This document shows positions 16,252 through 25,310 of a stretch of 64,000 bases of DNA, piece by piece. The position numbers were made by a program, and so were the translations under genes. Source of the stretch: Pedobacter soli (lineage in GTDB: Bacteria > Bacteroidota > Bacteroidia > Sphingobacteriales > Sphingobacteriaceae). The notes beneath the pieces are model-generated. The model was not told where the DNA came from, did not search any database, and worked only from the letters and a program-made list of their open reading frames with translations. The stretch spans positions 620,001 through 684,000 of the forward strand of contig NZ_FMZH01000002.1 of NCBI RefSeq assembly GCF_900101435.1, read 5' to 3'. Numbering within the stretch: the stretch's first letter is position 1; each line of letters opens with the position of its first letter.

Positions 16252-16638
16252 CTATTCCCACAGTAATTTTATTTTATAGTTTTTTAATTTTTTATCCCGG
16301 GAAATTAATATTAAATTTTCTGAGAGGGCCTGTGATACTATAATCCGGTCAAAAGGATCATTGTTTTGTAAGTCGAGGCTTAGTAACGTAGTAAGATGAG
16401 TTTCATTAATAGAAATGATTTCAATCTGATTGCGTTCTGCAAAGCGAAAAAGTTCCTCAAAGCCTATTTTTAAATCAAGCTTTCCGATTTGTTTTTTTAT
16501 GGCAATTTCCCATAGGGAAGCAATACTTAAAAAGCAAGATTCATTAATATCCGATAACTTCTTTTTAATCGAGGCCGGTAATTGATTATCTCCGGCAACA
16601 AACCATAAAAAAGTATGGGTATCTAATAAATAAGCCAT
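16252..16638 (-). CDS. PIN domain ribonuclease toxin (VapC-type)
   Basis: A 128-residue PIN-fold protein. The acidic metal-binding residues expected of the fold are visible: Asp6 in LLDTHTFLW, a Glu in SLWEIAIKK near residue 43, and Asp97 and Asp100 in NNDPFDRIIVSQA. This DTHTFLWF subclass pairs with DUF2281 antitoxins. VapC toxins of type II systems cleave specific RNAs. The ATG overlaps the last base of the antitoxin gene at 16638, as expected for a coupled pair. It lies inside an otherwise conserved cell-envelope gene order. Confidence 0.9.
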   Translation of the reverse strand: MAYLLDTHTFLWFVAGDNQLPASIKKKLSDINESCFLSIASLWEIAIKKQIGKLDLKIGFEELFRFAERNQIEIISINETHLTTLLSLDLQNNDPFDRIIVSQALSENLILISRDKKLKNYKIKLLWE

Positions 16639-16841
16639 TACCTATATGCTGAAAACATTTCGAGGGGCTCATCAAAATCGTCAGATAATTTGATCTTGCC
16701 TTTTGCAAAACCAAACTCGCGTGATTTTAATTTCGGGGTGTTTTGGTGTTTTGTTTTTAAGAAGGCCACAAAATCTGCAACTTCCTGCCTAAGATTTAGG
16801 GGAAGTGAATTAATTTCGAGTTGCAGATTTGTTGTAGTCAT
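16638..16841 (-). CDS. DUF2281 antitoxin (VapB-type)
   Basis: A 67-residue protein. The N-terminal helical part (SLPLNLRQEVADFVAFLKTKH) matches the DUF2281 pattern, and the C-terminal part (FGFAKGKIKLSDDFDEPLEMF) is the usual toxin-binding tail. It is immediately upstream of the PIN toxin, with a one-base overlap. It resembles the orphan protein at 48635-48868, which carries the same LP..EV.DF..FLK.KH and AKG.I....DF.EPL pattern. It probably neutralises the toxin and represses the pair's promoter. Confidence 0.85.
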   Translation of the reverse strand: MTTTNLQLEINSLPLNLRQEVADFVAFLKTKHQNTPKLKSREFGFAKGKIKLSDDFDEPLEMFSAYR

Positions 16842-16880
16842 ACTTTAAAGTTAACAAAAACAGGGTAATTGCCGAAGCAA

Positions 16881-17108
16881 TTATTTTTTTAAAATGGCGT
16901 AAATCCCGAAAGCGAAACCAAAAAGCACAACAACAGGTGCAAGGAGGGTTCTTCTGAAATCGTAGATATCGCCGGTGGTACCCATCATTAAAATGAAACC
17001 AACCACTACAATAGCAATGCTGATTAACAATAACTGATAGTTTTTTTTGGTAAAAACCAATTCGCTTTTAACGTCCTTAACAACCGGACTTGTTTTTTTT
17101 TCTGCCAT
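16881..17108 (-). CDS. DUF3098 small membrane protein
   Basis: A 75-residue protein with two hydrophobic segments (about 28-44 and 55-71) separated by a short loop carrying GTTGDIYDFRRT, the pattern of DUF3098. It follows ftsX with a one-base overlap (shared base 17108), and in Bacteroidota the pair is commonly found together ahead of uppP and truB. A role accessory to FtsX or envelope division is inference from that linkage only. Confidence 0.88.
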   Translation of the reverse strand: MAEKKTSPVVKDVKSELVFTKKNYQLLLISIAIVVVGFILMMGTTGDIYDFRRTLLAPVVVLFGFAFGIYAILKK

Positions 17109-17995
17109 TATCTATAAAGATGATAAGATTTTAAACGTAAATATCTGCTTACTGCAAACCAGGTACTAATACCGGTTATAAAAATGCCCACAATTAACAG
17201 GCCTATAAATACGAAGCCAAATTCGGTATAATTATTTAAAATTATAATTTCAGGTACTTCCTTACGGGCATATATTAAAGTGGCCAGCAGGATAATAATG
17301 GCAATAAAGGCCGCAATTAAACCGTGCAGGGCAGCATACAGTAAGAAAGGACGTCGGATAAAATTTTTCGTTGCACCAACCAGCTGCATACTTTTAATTA
17401 AAAAGCGTTGCGAGTAAATGGCTAATCGTATAGTGTTGTTTATCAGTGCTATAGATATAATTAGCAATAAGATGGCAAATGCTAAAATTATTAAGCCAAT
17501 GGTACTGATATTTTTATTTACCATATCAATTAACGAACTCTGATAAACCACTTCTTTAACCACCGGATTTTTCGAAATACTGGCTTTTAAAGCATCGATG
17601 CTTTTGTTGTTCGCATATTCTGCTTTTAAATACACATCGAAAGTAGAGGTTAAGGGGTTGTAACCTAAAAAGTTAACAAAATCTTCACCTAAATCCTGTG
17701 TTAAATTTCTCGCTGCAAGCTCTTTATTTACATATTGTGTTTGCTTAACAGCCGGGTTAGTGTTTAACTCTTTCTGAAAGGCCAGTACATCAGCTTCTTT
17801 AGCGCCTTCATCCACAATAATATTTAAAACAATGTTCTCTTTAACGTAGTTAGACAGGTTTTTGGCGTGTACAAGTACCAACCCAAGCAGCCCCAGCATT
17901 AATAAAACCAAAGCAATACTGATGATAGTAGAGATATATACGGTTTTGGTTTTCTTAGATGCATCACTTACTTCGAATTCTTCCATGTATTTCAT
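17108..17995 (-). CDS. ftsX: Cell division ABC permease FtsX
   Basis: Integral membrane subunit of the FtsEX complex, which couples division to peptidoglycan hydrolase activation. The 295 residues show one N-terminal helix (about 20-43), an extracytoplasmic domain of ~120 residues, and three C-terminal helices (about 170-190, 220-245, 262-285). The segments SMQLVGATKNFIRRPFL and ARKEVPEI fit the FtsX permease domain. ftsE is not adjacent. It heads the minus-strand block ftsX-DUF3098-(vapBC)-uppP-truB-yitT-ribF. Confidence 0.93.
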   Translation of the reverse strand: MKYMEEFEVSDASKKTKTVYISTIISIALVLLMLGLLGLVLVHAKNLSNYVKENIVLNIIVDEGAKEADVLAFQKELNTNPAVKQTQYVNKELAARNLTQDLGEDFVNFLGYNPLTSTFDVYLKAEYANNKSIDALKASISKNPVVKEVVYQSSLIDMVNKNISTIGLIILAFAILLLIISIALINNTIRLAIYSQRFLIKSMQLVGATKNFIRRPFLLYAALHGLIAAFIAIIILLATLIYARKEVPEIIILNNYTEFGFVFIGLLIVGIFITGISTWFAVSRYLRLKSYHLYR

Positions 17996-18188
17996 TTTTG
18001 TTTCTGCGAAAATATAAATTATACCTGATAAACACCAATTTAAAAGGCCCTTAAATGAACATTAACGCATAGGTTAAAGTTTTAGTTCAAAGCATAAATT
18101 CTTTAATTAATTCATTCTTTTGTAAAAATGCGGTACGAAATTTGTTGAAACGCCGTTAATCATAAGAACTTAAGACTAAATCTAAACT

Positions 18189-18614
18189 ATGAAAAGACAA
18201 ATAGCGTTATTAAGCCTGCTATTAATTGTTACCAGTACAATTATTTCTTGTAAAAAAGACACTACCTCATTAAAAGCCCAAATGATGGGCAGATGGCAGT
18301 TGAACAGGATTGTTACTACCGGTTATACAGCCGATGCGACCTTAAAAGATCCTACCAAAATTAATGGCGATGTAACTTATGGCAAAACCAGCGATTATGT
18401 TGATTACAAATCGAACAACGATGATCAGGTAGAAATAAGCCTTTCAGGAAACAGAACTATCGGTACTTATCAGATTATTTATTCCGATCAGTTTACCATG
18501 GAGCTGAATGATGGAAATAATTTCTGTATGGTTAACAGCTTGACAGGGAGTCAATTTCAGTTTACCGCAACCATTAACAACAGGATAAAAAAGGTTTACT
18601 ACTTATCGAGATAA
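18189..18614 (+). CDS. Small lipoprotein, lipocalin-like
   Basis: A 141-residue lipoprotein. Residues 1-20 are a type II signal peptide with a Cys in IISCKKD. The mature part begins with a LMGRWQLNRI-type segment (here MGRWQLNRIVT) and is predicted beta-rich, the arrangement of the small lipocalin-like/DUF4923-type lipoproteins of Bacteroidota. A single plus-strand gene with a strong terminator after it. The ligand is not known. The family call is moderate and the lipoprotein call firm. Confidence 0.78.
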   Translation: MKRQIALLSLLLIVTSTIISCKKDTTSLKAQMMGRWQLNRIVTTGYTADATLKDPTKINGDVTYGKTSDYVDYKSNNDDQVEISLSGNRTIGTYQIIYSDQFTMELNDGNNFCMVNSLTGSQFQFTATINNRIKKVYYLSR

Positions 18615-18641
18615 TATTCTGATCTCCTTATTATTTAAATG

Positions 18642-18674
18642 CGCCATTGGTTTCTAATCAATGGCGTTTTTTTT
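18642..18674 (+). terminator. Rho-independent terminator
   Basis: Perfect 8-bp stem CGCCATTG / CAATGGCG with a 9-base loop, then eight T residues, 27 bases past the lipoprotein stop. Confidence 0.9.
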
Positions 18675-18684
18675 ACTTGCTTAG

Positions 18685-18984
18685 CTACCAGTAAATCAAT
18701 TTTGATGGGGTAAATTCACACACAATTATTTCGGTATCTAACTCGATGAAAACAATAACATACTTTTTTCTATAAGTTAAACACTTGTACCCCATTAAAA
18801 TTCTCTGCGGTTCCCTACATGTGCGGTATCTTTTTCGGTTATCGCCCAATTTTTCAATAAAGTTGTAGACATCATCTGCGAATTTTTCTGCAGTTGCCGG
18901 AAGACCTTCCGATTCAAGATACCAGGCAATTCCTGCAATACTTTCTGCAACTGACTGCTTGATAGTTATTTTTCTGTAGCCCAT
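18685..18984 (-). CDS. RelE/ParE family toxin
   Basis: A 99-residue protein of the RelE/ParE superfamily. An N-terminal strand-helix pair (ITIKQSVAESIAGIAWYLESEG) is followed by EKFADDVYNFIEKLGDN and a C-terminal sheet with RILMGYKCLTYRKKYVIVF. This matches ParE-like toxins more than ribosome-bound RelE. It overlaps the end of an upstream 56-residue antitoxin by 19 bases. Its stop lies next to the terminator of the convergent lipoprotein gene. Target inferred only from family: gyrase or mRNA. Confidence 0.85.
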   Translation of the reverse strand: MGYRKITIKQSVAESIAGIAWYLESEGLPATAEKFADDVYNFIEKLGDNRKRYRTCREPQRILMGYKCLTYRKKYVIVFIELDTEIIVCEFTPSKLIYW

Positions 18985-19136
18985 TTCCCAATCAATTTTT
19001 TACTATGGGCTCTCGCCTCATCAATAGAAAATGTTTTTTCGGGATGGTTTTTTAATGCGGCTATTTTTTGTAGCGCCTGGTAATTTTCTTCAGGGATGAG
19101 TACGTATTTCTTGTTTTCTATAGTAAGATGTGTCAT
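18966..19136 (-). CDS. Short antitoxin upstream of the RelE/ParE toxin
   Basis: A 56-residue frame from ATG 19136 to TAA 18966-18968. It begins MTHLTIENKKYVLIPEENY and ends AHSKKLIGKWATEK. The start is strand-like (a LTIENKKYVLIP segment as in Phd/DUF-type antitoxins) and the rest is helical and charged, as usual for toxin-binding tails. The 19-base overlap with the toxin start at 18984 implies translational coupling. I cannot name its antitoxin family with certainty. Confidence 0.75.
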   Translation of the reverse strand: MTHLTIENKKYVLIPEENYQALQKIAALKNHPEKTFSIDEARAHSKKLIGKWATEK

Positions 19137-19339
19137 AACTACTCATTTTGATACTCAAATATACTGAATAAAAATTAAAGCGCTTACTTCTGTTTGTTTT
19201 AGCTGTTTTAAATTAATAACATTCATACTGTAACTCCTTATCATTCTGCATTCCAATAGTCAAAATAATATCGCTGATCTGCTTTTTTAAGCCCCTTTAT
19301 TTGCGTAATTTCGCGCATTAAAAAAAATTAAAACCTGCA

Positions 19340-22168
19340 ATGGATTACCAATTCAAAGAAATAGAACAAAAGTGGCAGAAATTTTGGGCAGACAATCAAA
19401 CGTTTAAAGCCGAAAGCAATTCTGAAAAGCCAAAGTATTATGTGTTAGATATGTTTCCGTACCCATCGGGTGCAGGCTTGCATGTTGGCCATCCACTGGG
19501 TTACATTGCATCTGATATTTTTTCGAGATACAAACGCCTTAAGGGCTTCAATGTATTGCATCCAATGGGTTACGACTCGTTCGGTTTACCTGCTGAGCAA
19601 TATGCCATACAAACCGGTCAGCACCCGGCCATTACCACCGAAGCCAATATTGCAACCTATCGTCGTCAATTAGATCAGATTGGTTTCTCTTTCGATTGGA
19701 GCAGGGAAGTGCGTACCAGTGAGCCATCTTACTACAAATGGACACAGTGGATTTTTATGCAGTTGTTTAACTCGTGGTATAATATCGAAAACGACAGGGC
19801 CGAAGATATTACCACTTTGATCGAAAAGTTTAATGCTTCGGGATCAGCTGATGTGAAAGCTGTTTGCGATGACGACGTTAAATCTTTCCTGCCAAGTGAC
19901 TGGGCTACTTTTACAGAAGAGGAAAAACAAGAAGAATTATTAAAATACCGCCTGACTTATTTAAGGGAAAGTACCGTAAACTGGTGCGCTGCCCTGGGTA
20001 CCGTTTTAGCAAATGACGAAGTAAAAGATGGTTTTTCTGAACGTGGCGGTTTTCCGGTTGAGCAAAAGAAAATGATGCAATGGAGTATGCGCATTACAGC
20101 TTATTCTGATCGTCTTTTGCAATGTTTGGATACCATCGATTGGCCGGAGCCGATCAAAGAAATGCAGCGCAACTGGATTGGGAAGAGTGTAGGGGCATCG
20201 GTTAAGTTTGCTGTTGACAATTCGCAGTTGGCAGTTGGAGAAACTGAAAACTCAAAACTGAAAACTGAAAAATATATAGAAGTTTTTACCACCCGTGTAG
20301 ACACCATTTTTGGCGTTTCTTATCTGGTACTGGCACCAGAGCACGAATGGGTAGCCGAATTAACTACACCTGAACAAAAACAGGCTGTTGAAGCTTATAT
20401 TGCTTTAACCAAAAAGAAATCGGAGTTAGACCGCATGGCCGATACCAAAACGGTTTCGGGTGCTTTTACCGGTACTTACGTAATTAATCCGGTAAGCGGT
20501 GAGCGTATCCAACTGTGGATTGCGGATTATGTGCTGGCTGGTTACGGAACAGGTGCGGTAATGGGTGTACCAAGTGGCGATCAGCGCGACTGGTTATTTG
20601 CTACGCACTTTAACTTGCCAATTGTTCAGATTTTAGATGCACAAAAAGATATCGACGTTCAGGCCGATCCAACCAAAGAAGGGAAATATATCAACTCGGG
20701 TTTCATTAATGGAATGGAATATAAAGAGGCTGTTGCATTTTTAAATAACTGGCTGGAAGAAAAAGGCTTTGGAAAAGCGAAAGTAAACTTCCGTCAGCGC
20801 GATGCGATTTTTGGTCGCCAGCGTTATTGGGGAGAGCCAATTCCGGTTTACTTTAAAGATGGTTTGCCTTACCTGGTGCAGGAAGAAGAATTGCCTTTGT
20901 TGTTGCCCGAAATTGATAAATATTTGCCAACCGAAACCGGAGAGCCACCTTTGGCCAGGGCCGAAGATTGGGTGCCTGCAGCAGGTCAGCATTACGAATT
21001 GAGCACCATGCCAGGCTGGGCCGGTAGTAGCTGGTACTGGTACCGCTATATGGATGCCAATAACAATGATGAATTTGCATCAAAAGAAGCGGTTGACTAT
21101 TGGAAGGCAGTTGATTTGTATATCGGTGGTTCTGAGCATGCTACAGGGCACTTGTTGTACAGCCGTTTCTGGAATAAATTTTTGAAGGATTTGGGTTATA
21201 CCAAAGAAGAAGAACCTTTCAAAAAGCTGATTAATCAGGGCATGATTCAAGGTAGAAGTAATTTTGTTTACCGCGTTAATGATGAGAACGGTAAACCAAC
21301 TAATACCTATGTTTCTGCTGGTTTAAGAAAAGAATATAAAACATCGGCATTGCATGTTGATGTAAATATTGTAGAAAACGATACACTGGATTTAAATAAA
21401 TTCAAGGCCTGGAGAGAAGAATATGCCAATGCCGAATTTATTCTGGAAGGTGGAAAATACATTTGCGGTGTTGAGGTAGAAAAAATGTCGAAATCGAAAT
21501 TCAACGTGGTTAACCCCGATGATTTGATTGAGCGTTACGGTGCCGATACCTTGCGCATGTACGAAATGTTTTTGGGTCCGTTAGAGCAAAGCAAACCCTG
21601 GAACACCAACGGTATTGAGGGCGTATTTAAGTTCTTACGTAAATTCTGGCGTTTGTTCCACAATGAAGAGTGGGTATTCCATGTAAACGATGCGGTACCA
21701 ACTAAAGCCGAGCATAAAGCCTTGCACAAAATCATTAAAAAAGTGCAGGATGATATCGAACGTTTCTCGTTCAATACTTCTGTATCAAGCTTTATGATTG
21801 CTGTAAATGAGTTAACCGATCTGAAATGTAAAAACCGTCAGATTTTAGAAGATATGGTAATTATCCTTTCGCCTTATGCACCGCACATTTGCGAAGAGCT
21901 TTGGGTATTATTGGGTAACGATGCCGGAACGCTTTCTTATGCAGCTTTCCCAACTTTTAAACCTGAATATCTGGTGGAAGATGAGTTCGCTTATCCGGTT
22001 TCTATCAATGGTAAAATGAAAATGAACCTGAATTTGAGCTTAACTTTAGCTCAGCCGGAAGTAGAAAGCATTTTATTGGCCGATGAACATTTCCAGAAGT
22101 TTTTAGATGGAAAAGCACCTAAGAAAATCATTTTCGTAAAAGGAAAGATTATTAATGTGGTAGTTTAA
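19340..22168 (+). CDS. leuS: Leucyl-tRNA synthetase
   Basis: Charges tRNA-Leu. The 942 residues carry the class I motifs HVGH (in SGAGLHVGHPLGY, about 44-56) and KMSKS at about 714-718, a complete CP1 editing domain (region after MQRNWIGKSVGA) and a C-terminal anticodon-binding region. A segment of about 16 residues (NSQLAVGETENSKLKTEK) sits at the edge of the editing domain, just before YIEVFTTRVDTIFG. Its DNA at about 20220-20270 consists of GCAGTTGGCAGTTGG and AACTGAAAACT words typical of intergenic mini-repeats. Transcribed alone, with a terminator after the stop. Confidence 0.97.
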   Translation: MDYQFKEIEQKWQKFWADNQTFKAESNSEKPKYYVLDMFPYPSGAGLHVGHPLGYIASDIFSRYKRLKGFNVLHPMGYDSFGLPAEQYAIQTGQHPAITTEANIATYRRQLDQIGFSFDWSREVRTSEPSYYKWTQWIFMQLFNSWYNIENDRAEDITTLIEKFNASGSADVKAVCDDDVKSFLPSDWATFTEEEKQEELLKYRLTYLRESTVNWCAALGTVLANDEVKDGFSERGGFPVEQKKMMQWSMRITAYSDRLLQCLDTIDWPEPIKEMQRNWIGKSVGASVKFAVDNSQLAVGETENSKLKTEKYIEVFTTRVDTIFGVSYLVLAPEHEWVAELTTPEQKQAVEAYIALTKKKSELDRMADTKTVSGAFTGTYVINPVSGERIQLWIADYVLAGYGTGAVMGVPSGDQRDWLFATHFNLPIVQILDAQKDIDVQADPTKEGKYINSGFINGMEYKEAVAFLNNWLEEKGFGKAKVNFRQRDAIFGRQRYWGEPIPVYFKDGLPYLVQEEELPLLLPEIDKYLPTETGEPPLARAEDWVPAAGQHYELSTMPGWAGSSWYWYRYMDANNNDEFASKEAVDYWKAVDLYIGGSEHATGHLLYSRFWNKFLKDLGYTKEEEPFKKLINQGMIQGRSNFVYRVNDENGKPTNTYVSAGLRKEYKTSALHVDVNIVENDTLDLNKFKAWREEYANAEFILEGGKYICGVEVEKMSKSKFNVVNPDDLIERYGADTLRMYEMFLGPLEQSKPWNTNGIEGVFKFLRKFWRLFHNEEWVFHVNDAVPTKAEHKALHKIIKKVQDDIERFSFNTSVSSFMIAVNELTDLKCKNRQILEDMVIILSPYAPHICEELWVLLGNDAGTLSYAAFPTFKPEYLVEDEFAYPVSINGKMKMNLNLSLTLAQPEVESILLADEHFQKFLDGKAPKKIIFVKGKIINVVV

Positions 22169-22172
22169 TAAG

Positions 22173-22306
22173 CTAAAAGCATAAAGACTAAAGCGCAAAG
22201 CTTGAATAAACTTTAATAAAGAAACCCCGGATTGAGTAATCAATTCGGGGTTTTTTATATGTAACCGAGCTTTAGTCTTTATGCTTTGGTCTTTCAGCTC
22301 AAGTTA
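22173..22306. repeat. Long inverted repeat, AGCATAAAGACTAAAGC family, enclosing a terminator
   Basis: GCATAAAGACTAAAGC at 22179-22194 and its exact inverse at 22269-22284 flank the leuS terminator. Related copies occur at 62573-62606 and 63723-63810. Confidence 0.65.
22223..22256. terminator. Bidirectional-type terminator after leuS
   Basis: AACCCCGGATTGA / TCAATTCGGGGTT stem with a T run on the plus strand and an A run on the other side, between convergent leuS and the DEAD-box helicase gene. Confidence 0.85.
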
Positions 22307-23599
22307 GTCTCTCTTCCTTCTGTTCCCGCCGAATCTCCTGTTGTTGCTGGCGTTACGCGGTTTGCCGCTCATGTTGCCATCGCCGCCTTTTTTACCGCCT
22401 CCACCTTTCGATTGTGCCTGAGGTTTGCGTTTAACCTGGTTTTTAGCCAGCATTTTTTCCCAGGTTAGCGGGTAAGGATGGTCATCAACAACCGGAAGGG
22501 TAATTTTAATCAGTTTCTGGATATCCAGTAAGTACTCGTTTTCTTCTGCATCGCAAAACGATATAGCGATTCCGTTTGCTCCTGCACGACCTGTACGGCC
22601 GATTCTATGCACATAAGATTCGGGAATATTTGGTAGCTCGAAGTTGAAAACATGCGATAACTGATCAATATCAATCCCGCGTGCAGCAATATCAGTAGCT
22701 ACCAAAACACGGATTTTCCGGTCTTTAAAATCGGTTAGTGCCCTTTGTCTGGCATTTTGCGATTTATTACCGTGGATGGCAGCCGCTTTAATACCTGCAT
22801 GACCTAAATCTTTAACAATCCGGTCTGCACCATGTTTGGTACGGGTAAATACCAGGGCAGTTTGAATATCTTTATCTTCTAAAAGGTGAATCAGTAATTT
22901 CTTTTTATCAGGTTTATCTACAAAATAAACCGACTGAACGATGGTTTCAGCAGTAGAAGAAATAGGGGTAACCTCAACTTTCGTAGGGTTAGATAAAATC
23001 GTATTGGCCAGTTTCTGAATTTCATCAGGCATAGTAGCCGAGAAAAACAAAGTCTGGCGGATTGCAGGCAATTTAGCCACCACTCTTTTCACATCGTGGA
23101 TAAAGCCCATATCCAGCATGCGGTCGGCCTCATCTAAAACGAATAGCTCGATCGTATTCAGGTTAATAAAACCCTGGTTCATTAAATCTAACAAACGACC
23201 CGGGGTCGCTACTAAAATATCAACACCTTTTTTCAGTGCTTCTACCTGCGAGTGCTGGTTTACACCGCCAAAAATTACCAGCCGGCGTAAATTTAGGTTG
23301 CTTCCATAAGCTTTAAAACTATCTTCAATTTGGATAGCAAGCTCACGGGTTGGCGTTAAAACCAAAGCTTTAATGTTTTTGTTCACCTTGGTATTCAGGT
23401 GTTTTTCGTGTAGTAATTGAAGCATCGGGATGGCAAAGGCAGCGGTTTTTCCGGTACCGGTTTGTGCACAACCCAATAAATCTTTACCTTTTAATATGGT
23501 AGGGATAGATTGCTCCTGTATAGGCGTAGGTTGGGTGTAACCCTCAGTCTCAAGCGCCTTTAAAATCGGCTCAATGAGGTTTAATTCTTTAAATAACAT
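22304..23599 (-). CDS. DEAD-box ATP-dependent RNA helicase (RhlE-like)
   Basis: A 431-residue RNA helicase with the Q motif PTPIQEQSI, motif I AQTGTGKT (45-52), motif II DEAD (156-159), motif III SAT, and motif [12 protein letters not shown]. The C-terminal tail (about 370-431) is basic and Gly/Asn/Arg rich, an RNA-binding extension common in RhlE-type proteins. It probably acts in ribosome assembly, mRNA turnover or cold adaptation. A minus-strand TATCTTTG box lies 105 bases upstream at 23704-23711. Confidence 0.95.
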   Translation of the reverse strand: MLFKELNLIEPILKALETEGYTQPTPIQEQSIPTILKGKDLLGCAQTGTGKTAAFAIPMLQLLHEKHLNTKVNKNIKALVLTPTRELAIQIEDSFKAYGSNLNLRRLVIFGGVNQHSQVEALKKGVDILVATPGRLLDLMNQGFINLNTIELFVLDEADRMLDMGFIHDVKRVVAKLPAIRQTLFFSATMPDEIQKLANTILSNPTKVEVTPISSTAETIVQSVYFVDKPDKKKLLIHLLEDKDIQTALVFTRTKHGADRIVKDLGHAGIKAAAIHGNKSQNARQRALTDFKDRKIRVLVATDIAARGIDIDQLSHVFNFELPNIPESYVHRIGRTGRAGANGIAISFCDAEENEYLLDIQKLIKITLPVVDDHPYPLTWEKMLAKNQVKRKPQAQSKGGGGKKGGDGNMSGKPRNASNNRRFGGNRRKRD

Positions 23600-23703
23600 G
23601 TATGTTTTTATGTAATATTTTGTGTTGAAGAAGCTAGAACAATCATTTGTTGAAGGACTAACTTGCGGATTGCTTTAAATGATAAAGAAATTCTGCTTCG
23701 CCG

Positions 23704-23711
23704 CAAAGATA
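23704..23711 (-). promoter_or_regulatory. -7 box TATCTTTG for the helicase gene
   Basis: TAnnTTTG match on the minus strand, leaving a 5' leader of about 100 bases. Such long leaders are common for cold-regulated helicases, but no structure was assigned. Confidence 0.35.
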
Positions 23712-23780
23712 GGTAAAATATGTGATATGGTAGAGATTGTGGCGAATACTAACGCTAAAGCCGAACTCCAAACGCTAAAC

Positions 23781-25115
23781 TTATTTCTCCTCTTTAAACC
23801 TGCTAAAAAAGAGCAATGCAATTAAACAGAGACCGAAACCTACTATTCCGTTGAGGCGTAGCCCAAAATCATTGCCCGGATCTTTGCCGTAAATAGTAAG
23901 CATGGCAAAAATAGCAATCCCAAGTGTTTGCCCCAGCTTTACAAAAAGGTATTTTACAGCGAAGAACATCCCCTCATGGTTTTCGCCGGTTTCTAAAGTA
24001 TCTCTTTGGGCAATATCGGCTAATATCGCGGTAGGTAAAATACCCAGTGCAGCCAATGGAAACGAAGCCGATAAAACGAGCATATAAATTTGGGTATGCG
24101 GACCGAAAGGCAATTTGCCCAGGAAAAAAATAGTTACGAAAATGAGGCACAGTACTCCAAATGCGAGCAGTACAAAAGGTTTCTTACCAATTTTAGCCGA
24201 ACCAAAGTTTACCAGTGGATAGAACAGCAACGAAGCAAACACCATTGATGCCATAAATTTTCCCCCCTCTGATTCGTGCAAACCTAACAATACCGTGCAG
24301 AAGTATAGCAAACCACTCGAAATAATGCTCAAAGCAGTGTAAAAGGCAAAATCAGAAATCAGGTAATATTTAAAGTTGCTGTTTCTAAAGGTGTTTTTCA
24401 TGGCTGCCCAAAGTGGTACATGGCTAGGTTTAGCTACCGAAAAATCTTTCTCATTGATAAAAAAAACGGGTAGCAACATTACTAGTCCGGAGAGTGCACA
24501 CAAACCCCATATAGCCATCTGCACAGCTTCACTACGGTTGGCAACCTGAAAATGATCCTGTACCAGATCGGCAAAATTATTGGTGCAGGCCGATAAAATA
24601 ATTCCGATAACAAAACCAACCTGCTGGTAGCTCGAAAGTTTTACTTTTTGCCGTGGTGTGTTGGTTACTTCGGCCAGTAAAGCATTATATGGAATGATGT
24701 AGGTAGTAACCGATACAAAGAACAGGCAAAGGGTAATGGTTAACCACCAGGCATTGTGCAGGCTTTCTGTTTTTTGAATCGGGTAAAAAACCAGTCCACA
24801 GAAAAGCATCGCTGGTATAATGGCCCATTTCATGAAAGGCATGCGCCGACCTTTTTTATTGGTACTGGCATCGCTTTTAGCGGCAATAAACGGGTCGTAA
24901 AGGGCATCTACCAAGCGGCCCGATGCAGCAATAATAGAAAGAATGTTAAAGGCACCGAACAAAACCAGCTGCGGCACAAGCGGGGGAAGACCAGCATTAC
25001 TTGGCGGCAGGTAGAAAAAGGGAAGCATAACGATGATAATGTTCGTCATCGTGCTCCAGCCAATCATACCGGCAGCGTAAGCAATTTCTTGTTTCGGCGA
25101 GAGTGTTTTGTTCAT
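23781..25115 (-). CDS. MFS transporter, GPH (glycoside-pentoside-hexuronide:cation) type
   Basis: A 444-residue inner-membrane carrier with 12 predicted helices. The early segment RLVDALYDPFIAAKSD and the following RMPFMKW correspond to the loop of the MelB/GPH family that bears conserved Asp residues. The half-way loop and a second-half repeat are present. Family members symport sugars with H+ or Na+; the substrate is not evident from neighbours. The gene is between the helicase and an APC permease, all minus strand, without tight spacing. Confidence 0.88.
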   Translation of the reverse strand: MNKTLSPKQEIAYAAGMIGWSTMTNIIIVMLPFFYLPPSNAGLPPLVPQLVLFGAFNILSIIAASGRLVDALYDPFIAAKSDASTNKKGRRMPFMKWAIIPAMLFCGLVFYPIQKTESLHNAWWLTITLCLFFVSVTTYIIPYNALLAEVTNTPRQKVKLSSYQQVGFVIGIILSACTNNFADLVQDHFQVANRSEAVQMAIWGLCALSGLVMLLPVFFINEKDFSVAKPSHVPLWAAMKNTFRNSNFKYYLISDFAFYTALSIISSGLLYFCTVLLGLHESEGGKFMASMVFASLLFYPLVNFGSAKIGKKPFVLLAFGVLCLIFVTIFFLGKLPFGPHTQIYMLVLSASFPLAALGILPTAILADIAQRDTLETGENHEGMFFAVKYLFVKLGQTLGIAIFAMLTIYGKDPGNDFGLRLNGIVGFGLCLIALLFFSRFKEEK

Positions 25116-25310
25116 TAATTATTTTAAATTCCTTTATGTGTTTTGTAAATCAGGTTTATTATTTCTGTCTGCCTTACGATATTAAACCCGACAGCAGTGG
25201 AAATCCTTTTTTGCCCCGAACGTAGTGAAAGGGCCAAAAAGATTGTAACGAATGGCGGGACTATTGTAACCGAATAGCACTGTAACTGCTTTTCAAATAA
25301 ATATATAGTT

